Shown: positions 50,363-59,551, counted from the stretch's first letter. The stretch is 64,000 bases of DNA from Hyunsoonleella jejuensis (GCF_900111025.1 NZ_FOFN01000001.1:1302001-1366000); one strand, 5' to 3'. Notes: generated by a model from the sequence alone, not told the origin. Program-made: numbers and translations.

Positions 50363-51283
50363 TTACTCTACTATCAATTTTTGAGTTTTACTATGTCCTG
50401 CTTCATTATTGAGTTTTATAAGGTAAATACCTGAAGTTAAATTTGATACATCAACTTCAAGATTTCCAATATTTCTCCTAACTAACAACGTTTTACTCAA
50501 TTCACCTAAAATGTTGAAGATTTGTACACTTTTTAATTTAGCGCTGGCTATGTTTTTTAGAGTAAGAATGTCATTCACTGGATTAGGAAAAACGGTTATA
50601 TTTTCAAAGTTAGAATTATCATTTGTACTTAAAACAGAAGCTAGTGTTATTGAGAGTTCGGCAACTCTAGTATTATCAAACGGGGCAACACCACTTAAGC
50701 TGGTAATCGTACCTCCGGATGTTGCAGGATTAGATAAGGAATATGTTGTACCTTCTTCCGTGCCAGCATCATAGGGAAATAGGTCTATGGTTACGGATGT
50801 TTTCCAATTACCGTTTTCTCTCAAATCTAAGCCGTTTACAACAATAATCCAGTCGGGGCTAGGTGCAATCATAGAAAGCATTGTTATTAATGGGAAATCT
50901 TCGCTTACTTGAAACCCGTTTAAAGTAATTTTATTAGTTGGTTCATTGAGAAACAAGCCACCTGCATCAAAAAACTGTTCTGCATTATTAGAATCAATAG
51001 CATTTTGCACATCAACGGTTTCAAATACATTTGAATTTCCGGTTTCAGCGATGTTTTCAACGCCAATAGTAGCGGTGCCTCCAAGCACAACAAAAGTAAC
51101 ATTGCTATTATGGTTAACACCTACTAAAGGAGACCAGTGTGCATTGCTACCAGGAAATGTTGTGCCTACACTGTGATTTGTTGAATTCCAATAATTTGTA
51201 AATTCAATATTATACGTGGCAACGCTTTGAGCATTACATAAAGAACAAGCAAGAAAAGTAAATAGTGTTGTAATTTTTTTCAT
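50363..51283 (-). CDS. Secreted spondin-domain protein with T9SS sorting domain
   Basis: A 306-residue protein with a signal peptide (1-18, ending CNAQ). Residues 20-220 match a spondin N-terminal domain: ATYNIEFTNYWNST, HWSPLVGVNHNSN, and GTATIGVENIAETGN. The final 75 residues form a T9SS type A sorting domain (VFPNPVNDILTLKN, IFNILGEL, LTSGIYLIKL). Spondin domains bind surfaces or matrix in animals; bacterial members have no settled role. It lies 89 bp upstream of the M43 protease gene on the same strand and may share its regulation. A dyad element lies just upstream. Confidence 0.8.
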   Translation of the reverse strand: MKKITTLFTFLACSLCNAQSVATYNIEFTNYWNSTNHSVGTTFPGSNAHWSPLVGVNHNSNVTFVVLGGTATIGVENIAETGNSNVFETVDVQNAIDSNNAEQFFDAGGLFLNEPTNKITLNGFQVSEDFPLITMLSMIAPSPDWIIVVNGLDLRENGNWKTSVTIDLFPYDAGTEEGTTYSLSNPATSGGTITSLSGVAPFDNTRVAELSITLASVLSTNDNSNFENITVFPNPVNDILTLKNIASAKLKSVQIFNILGELSKTLLVRRNIGNLEVDVSNLTSGIYLIKLNNEAGHSKTQKLIVE

Positions 51284-51310
51284 ACGAATCGTTTTTGCTG
51301 AATTATTGCA

Positions 51311-51350
51311 TGAATGTTCAGTCGTTTGAAATTGTAACGACTTACATTCA
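51311..51350. promoter_or_regulatory. Dyad-symmetric element between the spondin gene and HMG-CoA lyase
   Basis: The arm TGAATGT-TCA-GTCGTT (51311-51326) is matched by the complement of AACGAC-TT-ACATTCA (51336-51350). The two halves pair at 13 positions, with a small internal mismatch, around a 9-bp centre. It lies 28 bp upstream of one start and 44 bp upstream of the other. It could be an operator for a dimeric regulator or an RNA hairpin in a 5' leader. Confidence 0.55.
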
Positions 51351-51393
51351 GAAAAATAATAGTATTTTTAGCTTCTAGAATCTTAAATATTAA

Positions 51394-52257
51394 ATGTCAA
51401 AATCCATTAAAATAATTGAATGTCCTCGTGATGCTATGCAAGGGATAAAGCAGTTTATTCCAACGGATAAGAAGGTGCAATATATTCAGTCATTATTGCG
51501 CGTCGGATTTGACACTATAGATTTTGGAAGTTTCGTGTCTCCAAAAGCAATTCCGCAAATGGTGGATACTGCCAAGGTATTATCACAACTAGATTTAAGT
51601 AAAACTACAAGCAAACTTTTAGCAATAATTGCAAATACTAGGGGTGCAACTGATGCAGCAAAACATAAAGAAATAGACTATTTAGGGTATCCATTTTCAA
51701 TTTCTGAAAATTTCCAGATGCGTAATACACACAAAACCATTGCGCAATCGGTAGGTGTGCTCAATGAAATTTTAGAAATTGCAAATAGTACTAATAAAAA
51801 GGTGGTAGTTTACATTTCTATGGGATTTGGTAATCCTTATGGCGATCCTTGGAATGTTGATATTGTTGGTGAATGGACTCAAAAGTTAGCTGATATGGGC
51901 GTAAAAATATTATCATTAAGTGATACCGTTGGAACATCAAACCCTGATAGCATTTCTTATTTGTTCTCCAATTTAATTCCAAAATATCCTAATGTTGAGT
52001 TTGGGGCGCACTTGCATACCACGCCATCGTCTTGGTTTGAAAAAGTAGATGCCGCCCATGAAGCCGGATGTTATCGATTTGATGGTGCTATTAAAGGATT
52101 TGGAGGATGCCCTATGGCGAAGGATGAGCTAACCGGGAATATGCCTACAGAAAAACTCTTATCCTATTTTACTTCAAAAAATAAAAATAATTTGGACGCA
52201 TTAAGTTTTGAAAGTGCTTACAATGAGGCTTTAAAGATTTTTGACAATTATCATTGA
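51394..52257 (+). CDS. Hydroxymethylglutaryl-CoA lyase
   Basis: A 287-residue TIM-barrel enzyme that splits HMG-CoA to acetoacetate and acetyl-CoA, the last step of leucine breakdown. IIECPRDAMQGIKQFIP is the active-site strand (normally E-x-P-R-D-x-x-Q), VGFDTIDFGSFVSPKAIPQM follows, and LSDTVG, GAHLHTT and GFGGCPMAKDELTGNMPTE carry the metal His residues and the catalytic Cys. It stands alone rather than in a leucine operon. Its leader contains the dyad element. Confidence 0.9.
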   Translation: MSKSIKIIECPRDAMQGIKQFIPTDKKVQYIQSLLRVGFDTIDFGSFVSPKAIPQMVDTAKVLSQLDLSKTTSKLLAIIANTRGATDAAKHKEIDYLGYPFSISENFQMRNTHKTIAQSVGVLNEILEIANSTNKKVVVYISMGFGNPYGDPWNVDIVGEWTQKLADMGVKILSLSDTVGTSNPDSISYLFSNLIPKYPNVEFGAHLHTTPSSWFEKVDAAHEAGCYRFDGAIKGFGGCPMAKDELTGNMPTEKLLSYFTSKNKNNLDALSFESAYNEALKIFDNYH

Positions 52258-52648
52258 TAAAATTTGAAATTACAAGGTATAAGGCAACTATAAAAGTATC
52301 TTAACTTACCAGTATCTGGTATTACAGCACTAATTTGTCTTTCTGAAAAGACCACGACTAAATTGCTTGCTAATTATTTTAAAACATAAATTATTAATTT
52401 CGAACGAAACTTTAAATTTTTCTATTAGAAGTACGACTACAGAGTGCTTGTATTAAAAAATAAACAAATAAACGATTATAAATAGCTATGTTATTATTGC
52501 CAATTTATCTAATAAATGGACTACTTTTTTTAAGTTGACTCAAATAGATAGTTAAGGTAATATTTATATTAACAAAACCTAGTGAATGGACTTCATTAAT
52601 CAATGGATATTTTGTAGATTAGCAGTCCAAAAAAATTAATTAAAAATT
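52258..52648. other. Gene-free stretch upstream of gltA
   Basis: A 391-bp A+T-rich region with no plausible gene on either strand. It must hold the gltA promoter; ATATTTTGTAG near 52604-52613 is close to, but one base short of, a TAnnTTTG element. TTGACT at about 52534 has no matching downstream box. I see no riboswitch or repeat. Confidence 0.5.
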
Positions 52649-53938
52649 ATGTCAGATACAGCTACCCTAGAATTTAACGGTAAAAAATATGAATTTCCGA
52701 TTGAAGTAGGAACAGAGAATGAAGTGGCAATAGATATAAAAACATTGCGCGGTGTTACGAATGGATTAATAACGTTAGATTCTGGTTACAAAAATACAGG
52801 TTCGTGTAAGAGTGCTATAACATTTCTAGATGGAGAAAAGGGCGTGTTAAGGTATCGTGGATACACCATCGAGGAACTTGCTGAAAAAGCGGATTTTCTC
52901 GAAGTTTCTTATTTGTTAATTTTTGGAGATTTACCAACTTCAGAACAATTAGAAAAATTCCATTCTGATATAAAGAAACATAGCGTTGTTGATGATGACG
53001 TAAAAAAGATTTTAGATGCGTTTCCAAAATCTGCACATCCTATGGGAGTGTTGTCTTCACTTACCAGTGCCTTAACAGCGTTTAACCCATCTTCAGTAAA
53101 TGTAAATTCTGAAGAGGATATGTATAACTCAGTTGTTCGTATTCTTGGAAAGTTTCCCATTTTAGTTGCTTGGACTATGCGTAAAAAGTCAGGGTTGCCA
53201 TTATATTATGGAGATTCTTCATTAGGATACGTAGAAAACATTCTGAAAATGATGTTTAAACAGCCCAATGAAGAGAGATATATACAAAATCCTATACTTA
53301 TAAATGCACTCGATAAGTTATTGATTCTTCATGCAGACCACGAACAAAATTGCTCTACTTCCACAGTAAGAATCACAGGGTCATCACATGCTGGTTTATT
53401 TGCTTCTCTTTCGGCAGGTATTTCTGCGCTATGGGGACCGCTGCATGGTGGTGCTAATCAAGCAGTTTTAGAAATGCTTGAGGCAATAAAGGAAGACGGA
53501 GGAGATACTAAAAAGTATATGGCAAAAGCAAAGGATAAGGAAGATCCGTTCCGTTTAATGGGCTTTGGCCACAGAGTATATAAGAATTTCGACCCTCGTG
53601 CCAGAATTATCAAAAAGGCTGCGGATGAAGTTTTAGGAGATTTAGGTGTTGAAGATCCTATTTTAGATATAGCTAAAGGTTTAGAAAAAGAAGCCTTGGA
53701 AGACCAATATTTTGTAGATAGAAAACTATATCCGAATGTCGATTTCTATTCTGGAATTATTTATCGCGCTATGGGTATCCCGACGGATATGTTTACAGTA
53801 ATGTTTGCATTAGGGCGCTTACCAGGTTGGATTGCGCAGTGGCGTGAAATGAGATTAAATAAAGAACCAATAGGTCGCCCAAGGCAATTGTACATTGGTG
53901 AAACACAAAGAAGTTTTAAGCCAATCGAAAAAAGATAA
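52649..53938 (+). CDS. gltA: Citrate synthase
   Basis: A 429-residue type II (hexameric-length) citrate synthase, the entry enzyme of the TCA cycle. The N-terminal extension (about residues 1-55: ATLEFNGKKYEFPIEVGTE) is typical of GltA. Catalytic features are GSSHAGLFASLSAGISALWGPLHGGAN (His about 267) and MGFGHRVYKNFDPRA (His about 307), with the Asp in YPNVDFYSG. It is monocistronic with its own terminator. Confidence 0.96.
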   Translation: MSDTATLEFNGKKYEFPIEVGTENEVAIDIKTLRGVTNGLITLDSGYKNTGSCKSAITFLDGEKGVLRYRGYTIEELAEKADFLEVSYLLIFGDLPTSEQLEKFHSDIKKHSVVDDDVKKILDAFPKSAHPMGVLSSLTSALTAFNPSSVNVNSEEDMYNSVVRILGKFPILVAWTMRKKSGLPLYYGDSSLGYVENILKMMFKQPNEERYIQNPILINALDKLLILHADHEQNCSTSTVRITGSSHAGLFASLSAGISALWGPLHGGANQAVLEMLEAIKEDGGDTKKYMAKAKDKEDPFRLMGFGHRVYKNFDPRARIIKKAADEVLGDLGVEDPILDIAKGLEKEALEDQYFVDRKLYPNVDFYSGIIYRAMGIPTDMFTVMFALGRLPGWIAQWREMRLNKEPIGRPRQLYIGETQRSFKPIEKR

Positions 53939-53964
53939 AAACAGTGAATATTTAGAATATTATT

Positions 53965-54000
53965 AAGCTTCATGCAAAAAACATGAAGCTTTTTCTTTTT
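53965..54000 (+). terminator. Rho-independent terminator of gltA
   Basis: AAGCTTCATG (53965-53974) pairs with CATGAAGCTT (53982-53991) around CAAAAAA, followed by TTTCTTTTTT. It starts 27 bp after the gltA stop. Confidence 0.85.
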
Positions 54001-54044
54001 TAAGCATTATTTTTAAGAATAATTTAAAATAGCGTAATTCTTCT

Positions 54045-54052
54045 TAGTTTTG
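54045..54052 (+). promoter_or_regulatory. Promoter -7 element TAGTTTTG of the amidinotransferase-family gene
   Basis: A perfect TAnnTTTG followed by C, 38 bp before the ATG. The same TAGTTTTG-CG core occurs at 38133. Confidence 0.5.
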
Positions 54053-54090
54053 CGACTGGTTAACTTACAGTTATAATTAGTACGTTTTAA

Positions 54091-55005
54091 ATGATACAAT
54101 TAAATATCAAAAATGAAATATCCAGATTGCGTTCAGTAGTTTTAGGAACTGCGCAAAGTAATGGCCCAATTCCAAAAATTGAAGATTGTTATGATCCCAA
54201 AAGTATAGAGCACATCAAAGCAGGTACATATCCAAAAGAAGCTGATATGATTCAGGAGATGAACTCGGTACTTCAGGTTTTTAAAAAGTATGATGTAGAG
54301 GTGTATCGTCCAGAAATTATTAAAAATTGTAACCAAATCTTCTCTCGTGACATAGCTTTTGTAATTGATGATATTATGATAGAGGCTAACATTTTACCCC
54401 ATAGGGAAGAAGAAGTTCATGCTATTGACTACATATGGAACCAAGTTGCGGAAGATAAGCGCATTATTTTGCCAGAAGATTGTCATGTGGAAGGAGGTGA
54501 TGTAATGCCTTGGAACGATTATCTTTTCATGGGAACCTATACAGGAGATGATTATTCGGAATTAATTACGGCCCGCACAAATATTCAAGCAGTTAATGCC
54601 ATTCAAAATTTGTTTCCGAAGAAAAAGGTAAAAGCTTTCAACTTAAGAAAATCCAATACTAATCCAAGAGAAAATGCATTGCATTTAGATTGTTGCTTTA
54701 ATCCACTAGGTAAGGGAAAAGCAATAATACATAAGAATGGATTTTTAGTGGAAAGCGAATATGATTGGCTCATAAATTTCTTTGGAAGAGAGAATGTTTT
54801 TGAGATAACGAAAGATGAAATGTATGAGATGTACAGTAATGTATTTTCAATTTCTGAAGATGTTATTATTTCTGAGCAGAATTTCACACGTTTGAATGAT
54901 TGGTTGAGACAACAAGGTTTTATGGTTGAAGAAGTGCCTTATGCAGAAATAGGAAAACAAGAAGGGCTTCTGCGTTGCACAACTTTGCCATTGTTTAGAG
55001 ATTAG
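54091..55005 (+). CDS. Amidinotransferase/arginine deiminase superfamily protein
   Basis: A 304-residue guanidino-modifying enzyme. Expected active-site elements are present: FSRDIAFVIDD, CHVEGGDVMPW (E-G-G-D), LHLDCCFNPLG carrying the catalytic His, and the C-terminal nucleophile region LLRCTTLPLFRD with Cys 297. R-x-V-V-L-G at the N-terminus (LRSVVLGTAQ) is usual for glycine amidinotransferase-like members. It could hydrolyse arginine or a methylated/peptidyl derivative, or transfer an amidino group. ArgS and a second superfamily member (ctlX-like) lie within 6 kb. Confidence 0.82.
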   Translation: MIQLNIKNEISRLRSVVLGTAQSNGPIPKIEDCYDPKSIEHIKAGTYPKEADMIQEMNSVLQVFKKYDVEVYRPEIIKNCNQIFSRDIAFVIDDIMIEANILPHREEEVHAIDYIWNQVAEDKRIILPEDCHVEGGDVMPWNDYLFMGTYTGDDYSELITARTNIQAVNAIQNLFPKKKVKAFNLRKSNTNPRENALHLDCCFNPLGKGKAIIHKNGFLVESEYDWLINFFGRENVFEITKDEMYEMYSNVFSISEDVIISEQNFTRLNDWLRQQGFMVEEVPYAEIGKQEGLLRCTTLPLFRD

Positions 55006-55096
55006 CCAATACATATAAACTTAGAATAGTGAATATTAATAAAATTTTATATTAAGTAGGTTTTAACTACAATACAAATATATAGCTGTACATAAC

Positions 55097-55888
55097 TTAT
55101 CTCATATAATTATTGGGTTTTTCTAATATATACCAATCATCAAACAAAGAATGTTCAGTATGTATTCTGTAATATCCCTTAGATGTTAATAGATTAAAAA
55201 TTTTATCGCGCAAATCTGTGTAGTTATGTTCCACTGTAATAACCCTAAACTTGTATTGATCAAAGTCAAAACTGTTTAAAATAATATATTCACTGCCTTC
55301 AGTATCAATTGATAAGTAGTCTATTATTTTAGGGGCATTATATTTGAGCAATAAATCGTTCAAGGAAATGGTAGTAACTGTATAGCTATTGCCAGCATTT
55401 CTTGTTTTTGAATGAGAATCGGTATCTCCATAACCTACAATGGTTGAAAGCGTATGGCTATCAGCTTCCTGAAATTGGAGAATCTCACCCGTTTTGTGCC
55501 AAACACAGTTTTTTTCTATAAATGCTGTTCTGTTTTTTTCTAGGGCATTATGCCAATACTTGCCTGGTTCAGCAAGAATGCCACGCCAGTTAAATTCTTT
55601 TTCTAAAAGAAAAGTATTGCTCATGGAAACACCATCTGTTGAACCAAACTCTACAAAAAAGCCATCTGTTTTAAAATTTAATTCCATCAGTACAAACAAG
55701 TCTTGTTTAATTTGGGCTTTTGATTTTTGTCTAAACTTTAAATAATTAGCAGCAACATCAGAAGAGTACTGCAAAATTAATTTATATTCGTTTGCTATTT
55801 TTTCATCTCTAATCAATCTGTTCAGAGTTGATGTTTTTATTAAATCATAGTTAAAACTTTTGAAGAGTTTTTTCAGGAGTTTTTTCAT
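55097..55888 (-). CDS. FkbM family methyltransferase
   Basis: A 263-residue soluble SAM-dependent methyltransferase. FFVEFGSTDGVSMSNTFLLEKEFNWRG is the FkbM motif I region, WRGILAEPG and ISLNDLL follow, and DYLSIDTEGSEYIIL is the classical D-x-E-G-x-E block, with HNY after it. It is clearly a canonical FkbM member, unlike the divergent one at 6690. It sits alone on the minus strand between two amidinotransferase-family genes, away from any sugar locus. The substrate is unknown. Confidence 0.85.
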   Translation of the reverse strand: MKKLLKKLFKSFNYDLIKTSTLNRLIRDEKIANEYKLILQYSSDVAANYLKFRQKSKAQIKQDLFVLMELNFKTDGFFVEFGSTDGVSMSNTFLLEKEFNWRGILAEPGKYWHNALEKNRTAFIEKNCVWHKTGEILQFQEADSHTLSTIVGYGDTDSHSKTRNAGNSYTVTTISLNDLLLKYNAPKIIDYLSIDTEGSEYIILNSFDFDQYKFRVITVEHNYTDLRDKIFNLLTSKGYYRIHTEHSLFDDWYILEKPNNYMR

Positions 55889-56006
55889 AGAACAGGTTAA
55901 ATAGTTTTAGGGTTTCCTAAAACTTTACGGCCTTCAATTTACCTGTTTTTTTAATAGGGCTCTAATAAATTCTATAAAAATAAAACACTTCTAATTTAAA
56001 TAAGTA

Positions 56007-56014
56007 TATTTTTG
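56007..56014 (+). promoter_or_regulatory. Promoter -7 element TATTTTTG of the ctlX-like gene
   Basis: A perfect TAnnTTTG, 18 bp before the ATG at 56033. Confidence 0.5.
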
Positions 56015-56032
56015 TTTGATAAAGATTTGTAA

Positions 56033-56977
56033 ATGAGCCAGACTACAAATACAATATTAATGGTGCGTCCTGTTAATTTCAGGATGAATGAGCAAACGGC
56101 TGTAAATAACTATTACCAAGAGCCAATTAATGGTGTTTTGCCAGAAACCATTAATACTAAAGCCCAGAAAGAGTTTGATATTTATGTTGAAAAGTTAAGG
56201 GGTATAGGTGTAAAGGTAATTGTTGTTGATGACAGAATAGAAACTGATACGCCTGATTCTATCTTTCCTAACAATTGGGTGTCTTTTCATCAAAACGGCA
56301 ATGTAGGGCTATATCCAATGTTTGCTGAGAATAGGCGTTTAGAGCGTAGAGAGGATATTTTAGCAACCTTGGAAGATGAAGGCTTTATCATTAATAATAT
56401 TCTAGATTATACAAGTGCAGAGGAAGAAGATGTTTTTTTAGAAGGAACTGGTAGTATTATTTTAGATCGTGTAAACCGAAAGGCCTACTGTGCCTTGTCA
56501 CCAAGAGCAAACGAAGATTTATTTATTGAGTTTTGTGAGGATTTTGAGTATTTGCCTGTAATTTTTGTAGCTAATCAAACAGTGAATGGGGCACGTAAGC
56601 CTATTTATCATACTAATGTTATGATGTGTATTGCGGAAAACTTTGCAATAGTTTGCTTGAGTAGTATAGACGATAAGAAAGAACGTAAAAACGTAATAAA
56701 ACAATTAAAGGAAGATGGAAAGGAAATTATTGATATTACTGAGGCTCAAGTAGAGCACTTCGCTGGAAATATGTTACAAGTTAGAGGTGCGAATAATCAG
56801 CGGTATTTAATAATGAGTCAAGCTGCTCACGATAGTTTAACCAAACGTCAAATTGAAAGGATAGAAAAACACTGTAAAATATTGTCAAGTAATTTAGAAA
56901 CTATTGAAACGTGTGGAGGAGGCAGTGCAAGGTGTATGATGGCTGAGGTATTTTTACCTAAGCTCGACTTAACGTAA
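56033..56977 (+). CDS. ctlX: Citrulline-utilisation hydrolase CtlX-like (arginine deiminase-related)
   Basis: A 314-residue protein of the amidinotransferase fold. VRPVNFRMNEQTAVNNYYQ at the start, SIFPNNWVSFH, FLEGTGSIILDR, PIYHTNVMMCIAENFAIVC and CGGGSARCMMAEVF (nucleophile Cys near residue 304) are the marks of the CtlX/arginine deiminase-related group. In Francisella CtlX supports growth on citrulline-containing peptides. It differs strongly from the superfamily member at 54091, so the two are not a recent duplication. The name is a family-level match only. Confidence 0.82.
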   Translation: MSQTTNTILMVRPVNFRMNEQTAVNNYYQEPINGVLPETINTKAQKEFDIYVEKLRGIGVKVIVVDDRIETDTPDSIFPNNWVSFHQNGNVGLYPMFAENRRLERREDILATLEDEGFIINNILDYTSAEEEDVFLEGTGSIILDRVNRKAYCALSPRANEDLFIEFCEDFEYLPVIFVANQTVNGARKPIYHTNVMMCIAENFAIVCLSSIDDKKERKNVIKQLKEDGKEIIDITEAQVEHFAGNMLQVRGANNQRYLIMSQAAHDSLTKRQIERIEKHCKILSSNLETIETCGGGSARCMMAEVFLPKLDLT

Positions 56978-57074
56978 TTTTTAACCTTCAGATTTGTTGT
57001 ATAATCGTAATTACACAGAATTTAAAGCGATAAGGCACAAAAAAGCAAAACAAAACTTATTAATTGGCTGATAT

Positions 57075-59135
57075 TTAGTCGCCGTTGGGTTTGGTTTTTG
57101 GCAATTGAACATAAAATGTGCTGCCAGTATTCACTGTGCTTTCAACCCATATTTTACCGCCATTAAGTTCAACTAATTCTTTGCAAATTGAAAGTCCAAG
57201 TCCGGTACCCTTTTCGTTATTAGTACCCATAGTAGTGTAAGTATTACTTTTAAACAGCTTTTCAAGATTATGCTTTGGAATACCAACGCCGGTATCAGCA
57301 ACACTTATAATACAGCTACCATTACTAATATGATTAGACACCGTTATAGAATCACCTTTTCTAGAGAATTTTAATGCATTCGCTAGAAGGTTTTGAATCA
57401 CAATTTCAATCATGCTTCTGTCTGCATAGGCAAAATCTCTAAGTGAATGGTCTATAAGTTCTATGCCCTTGTTTTCTATACGTTGTTCAATTAGTTTTAT
57501 TTTCTCTTCAAATACTTCTTGGATATCAAATAAACTCGGACTGGGTTTAAGCGACTGCATTTGAGACTTAGACCAATTGAGAAGATTAAAAAGTAATAAT
57601 GACGCATTATTTGCATTTTCGCTCAACTCTGGTATTAAATTATCAAACTCTTCTCTTGATAAAGAGCCATCTTTTAACAAGTCAATGAAGCCATTGATTG
57701 ATGAAAGTGAATCCTTTAAATCGTGTGATACGATAGAGAACAGTTTGTCTTTTACATTGTTTACGTTTTCCAAATGCTTGGTTTGTTCAATAAACGCTTC
57801 GTTCTGTAACTGTGTTTTAAGGTTTTTTTCCTCAAGCTCTTGCACATATTTTAGGCTATTATTTCGTTTTAAATAGATTAAAACAAGAAATACACATACA
57901 ATCGCTAAAATTCCTAAGAGGATGTAGAAGAATAATTTGAATTTTTTAAGTTTATCGTCGTTTCCTGAAGGAATAATGTTTTTTGATTCCGCTTGAGGTT
58001 TAGTTTCTGGAGCATCAAAATTTAAACTCAAGTCTTTTGGCGTAATATCAAGTGTTTTAGTTACGCTATTATTTTTATTAATGCTGTCTTTTAAACTGTA
58101 AAAGCGTCGTTGCCAAACAAAAGCCCTGTCAAACCTTCTCGTTGTAGAGTCTAGAGCCTTCATTAGGCCGTAATATTTCAAAAGCTCATCAGTATCCTTC
58201 AGTTTTTTAGCTAATATACCTGCTTCATATAATTGTTGCTCTGCAGTGCGAAGTCTTCCCTGGTTTAGGTTTAGTTTTCCCAAGTTGTTTAGCGTGGTTA
58301 CTAAATTACTTTCGTTATTACTTCTTCTATTTATCGTTAAACCTTGAATTAAATATTTAGCGGCAGAATCGTAATCGTTAAAGGCTAAATACTCACCACC
58401 AAGTTTTGGTAAGACGTTGCTTTTTATAGAATCGGTTTTTCCTGTAACACCATTTAAAACTTTTTCAAAAAACTCAATAGCTTTTCTGTGTTCTTTAGAT
58501 TTGGAATATAACTCCGCAAGTAATAAGCTAGATGCGCTAATACCTGTTGCATCATTCAATTGTTCTTGAATATCCAGCGCTTTTAAATTATATTCAATGG
58601 ATTTATCAACGTTGTTGAGTTTGTAGTAGGTTTTTCCTAAACTAGCATAAGCTGAACGTAATTCTTGTCGTAAACCTCTGCGTTCTAATTCTCTAATGGC
58701 AGATAAGGAATATTGCAAGCCTTTATCAAAATTGCCTCTCTCCATTTCAATCAACCCAATGCTATTATTAACTTTTGCAATATTTAAGGTGTCCTTAAGG
58801 ACATTAAATAAGGTTTTGGCTTTGGTATAGCCGTCCATAGCATTTATATAATCATTTTTTTCGGCATATATTAATGCTTTGTAGTAGGTAACTTTGGCTA
58901 TACCTTTTTTGTAGTTGATGTCTGAAGATAGTTTGTCGCTCAACTTAATGTATTGAAGTGCACGCTCATAATCTTGAGCGTCGTATAGAAGTTTTATAAT
59001 TTTTAGGGAGGTATCTACCTTAAGGGAGTCATTCGTTTCGAACCCTAACGCTATAGATAAGCTATCTAGCTCCTTGGTTTGAGAAAAACCAAAGAATACG
59101 GTAAAGAATATAATTAGAGTAATTATTCTCCTCAT
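57075..59135 (-). CDS. TPR-containing sensor histidine kinase
   Basis: A 686-residue membrane kinase. A signal peptide (1-18) precedes about 330 residues of TPR repeats (for example YINAMDGYTKAKTLFNV, FDKGLQYSLSAIREL, VDKSIEYNLKALDIQE) placed in the periplasm. One membrane helix (about 397-417), a coiled coil, and the kinase core follow: H-box FSIVSHDLKDSLSSINGF (phospho-His about 470), N-box IQNLLANALKFS, G1 ADTGVGIP and G2 GTGLGLSI. No response regulator gene is adjacent, so it is an orphan kinase in this window. Signal unknown. Confidence 0.92.
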   Translation of the reverse strand: MRRIITLIIFFTVFFGFSQTKELDSLSIALGFETNDSLKVDTSLKIIKLLYDAQDYERALQYIKLSDKLSSDINYKKGIAKVTYYKALIYAEKNDYINAMDGYTKAKTLFNVLKDTLNIAKVNNSIGLIEMERGNFDKGLQYSLSAIRELERRGLRQELRSAYASLGKTYYKLNNVDKSIEYNLKALDIQEQLNDATGISASSLLLAELYSKSKEHRKAIEFFEKVLNGVTGKTDSIKSNVLPKLGGEYLAFNDYDSAAKYLIQGLTINRRSNNESNLVTTLNNLGKLNLNQGRLRTAEQQLYEAGILAKKLKDTDELLKYYGLMKALDSTTRRFDRAFVWQRRFYSLKDSINKNNSVTKTLDITPKDLSLNFDAPETKPQAESKNIIPSGNDDKLKKFKLFFYILLGILAIVCVFLVLIYLKRNNSLKYVQELEEKNLKTQLQNEAFIEQTKHLENVNNVKDKLFSIVSHDLKDSLSSINGFIDLLKDGSLSREEFDNLIPELSENANNASLLLFNLLNWSKSQMQSLKPSPSLFDIQEVFEEKIKLIEQRIENKGIELIDHSLRDFAYADRSMIEIVIQNLLANALKFSRKGDSITVSNHISNGSCIISVADTGVGIPKHNLEKLFKSNTYTTMGTNNEKGTGLGLSICKELVELNGGKIWVESTVNTGSTFYVQLPKTKPNGD

Positions 59136-59551
59136 ACAATGCTTAATTATAGCTTTTTAAAAAGCTATTATTTAAAGAAGCTTGGTTGAGGGAAATCAAT
59201 TTGTCTTCTAAAATTCTATAAAAATTCAATTTGTGTCAATAATAGCTTCGGCTAACAAAAGTTGTAAAAAGGGTTATTATATTCTAATTTATAGGTTTTT
59301 CTACCAAAAAATTAGATAAAGAGCGAGCCGTTTTTTTTAAAAAAATCGACGAATAGATTAAGTGCAAAAAACATAGAAAAACGACACTTTTATCGATGAA
59401 ATGCATAAGCCGCTTTTTTAGGTTTTAACAAATTAAAATTTCGTGTTTAACTAAAAATTAAGAATAATTTTATGAAGTACTTGTTTCATAATTAAATACT
59501 CTTAAACTTGGTTTAAAAATTCTATCTTTGGGCACTTATTAATAAAGAAAA
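59136..59551. other. Gene-free divergent region between the histidine kinase and argS
   Basis: A 416-bp A+T-rich stretch. It holds a -7 element for argS near its right end. An 11-codon frame (10 residues, then a stop) at 59396 contains two Arg codons but lies upstream of that element, so I do not call it a leader peptide. Nothing else was recognised. Confidence 0.5.
59523..59530 (+). promoter_or_regulatory. Promoter -7 element TATCTTTG of argS
   Basis: A perfect TAnnTTTG, 21 bp before the ATG at 59552. A TTG lies 12 bp upstream of it, which is too close for the usual -33 spacing. Confidence 0.5.

Noticed and set aside
59396-59428. Ten-residue frame with two Arg codons upstream of argS, as an attenuation leader
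   Set aside because: A perfect -7 element for argS lies downstream of it, so it would not be on the argS mRNA, and no terminator/antiterminator pair is visible.
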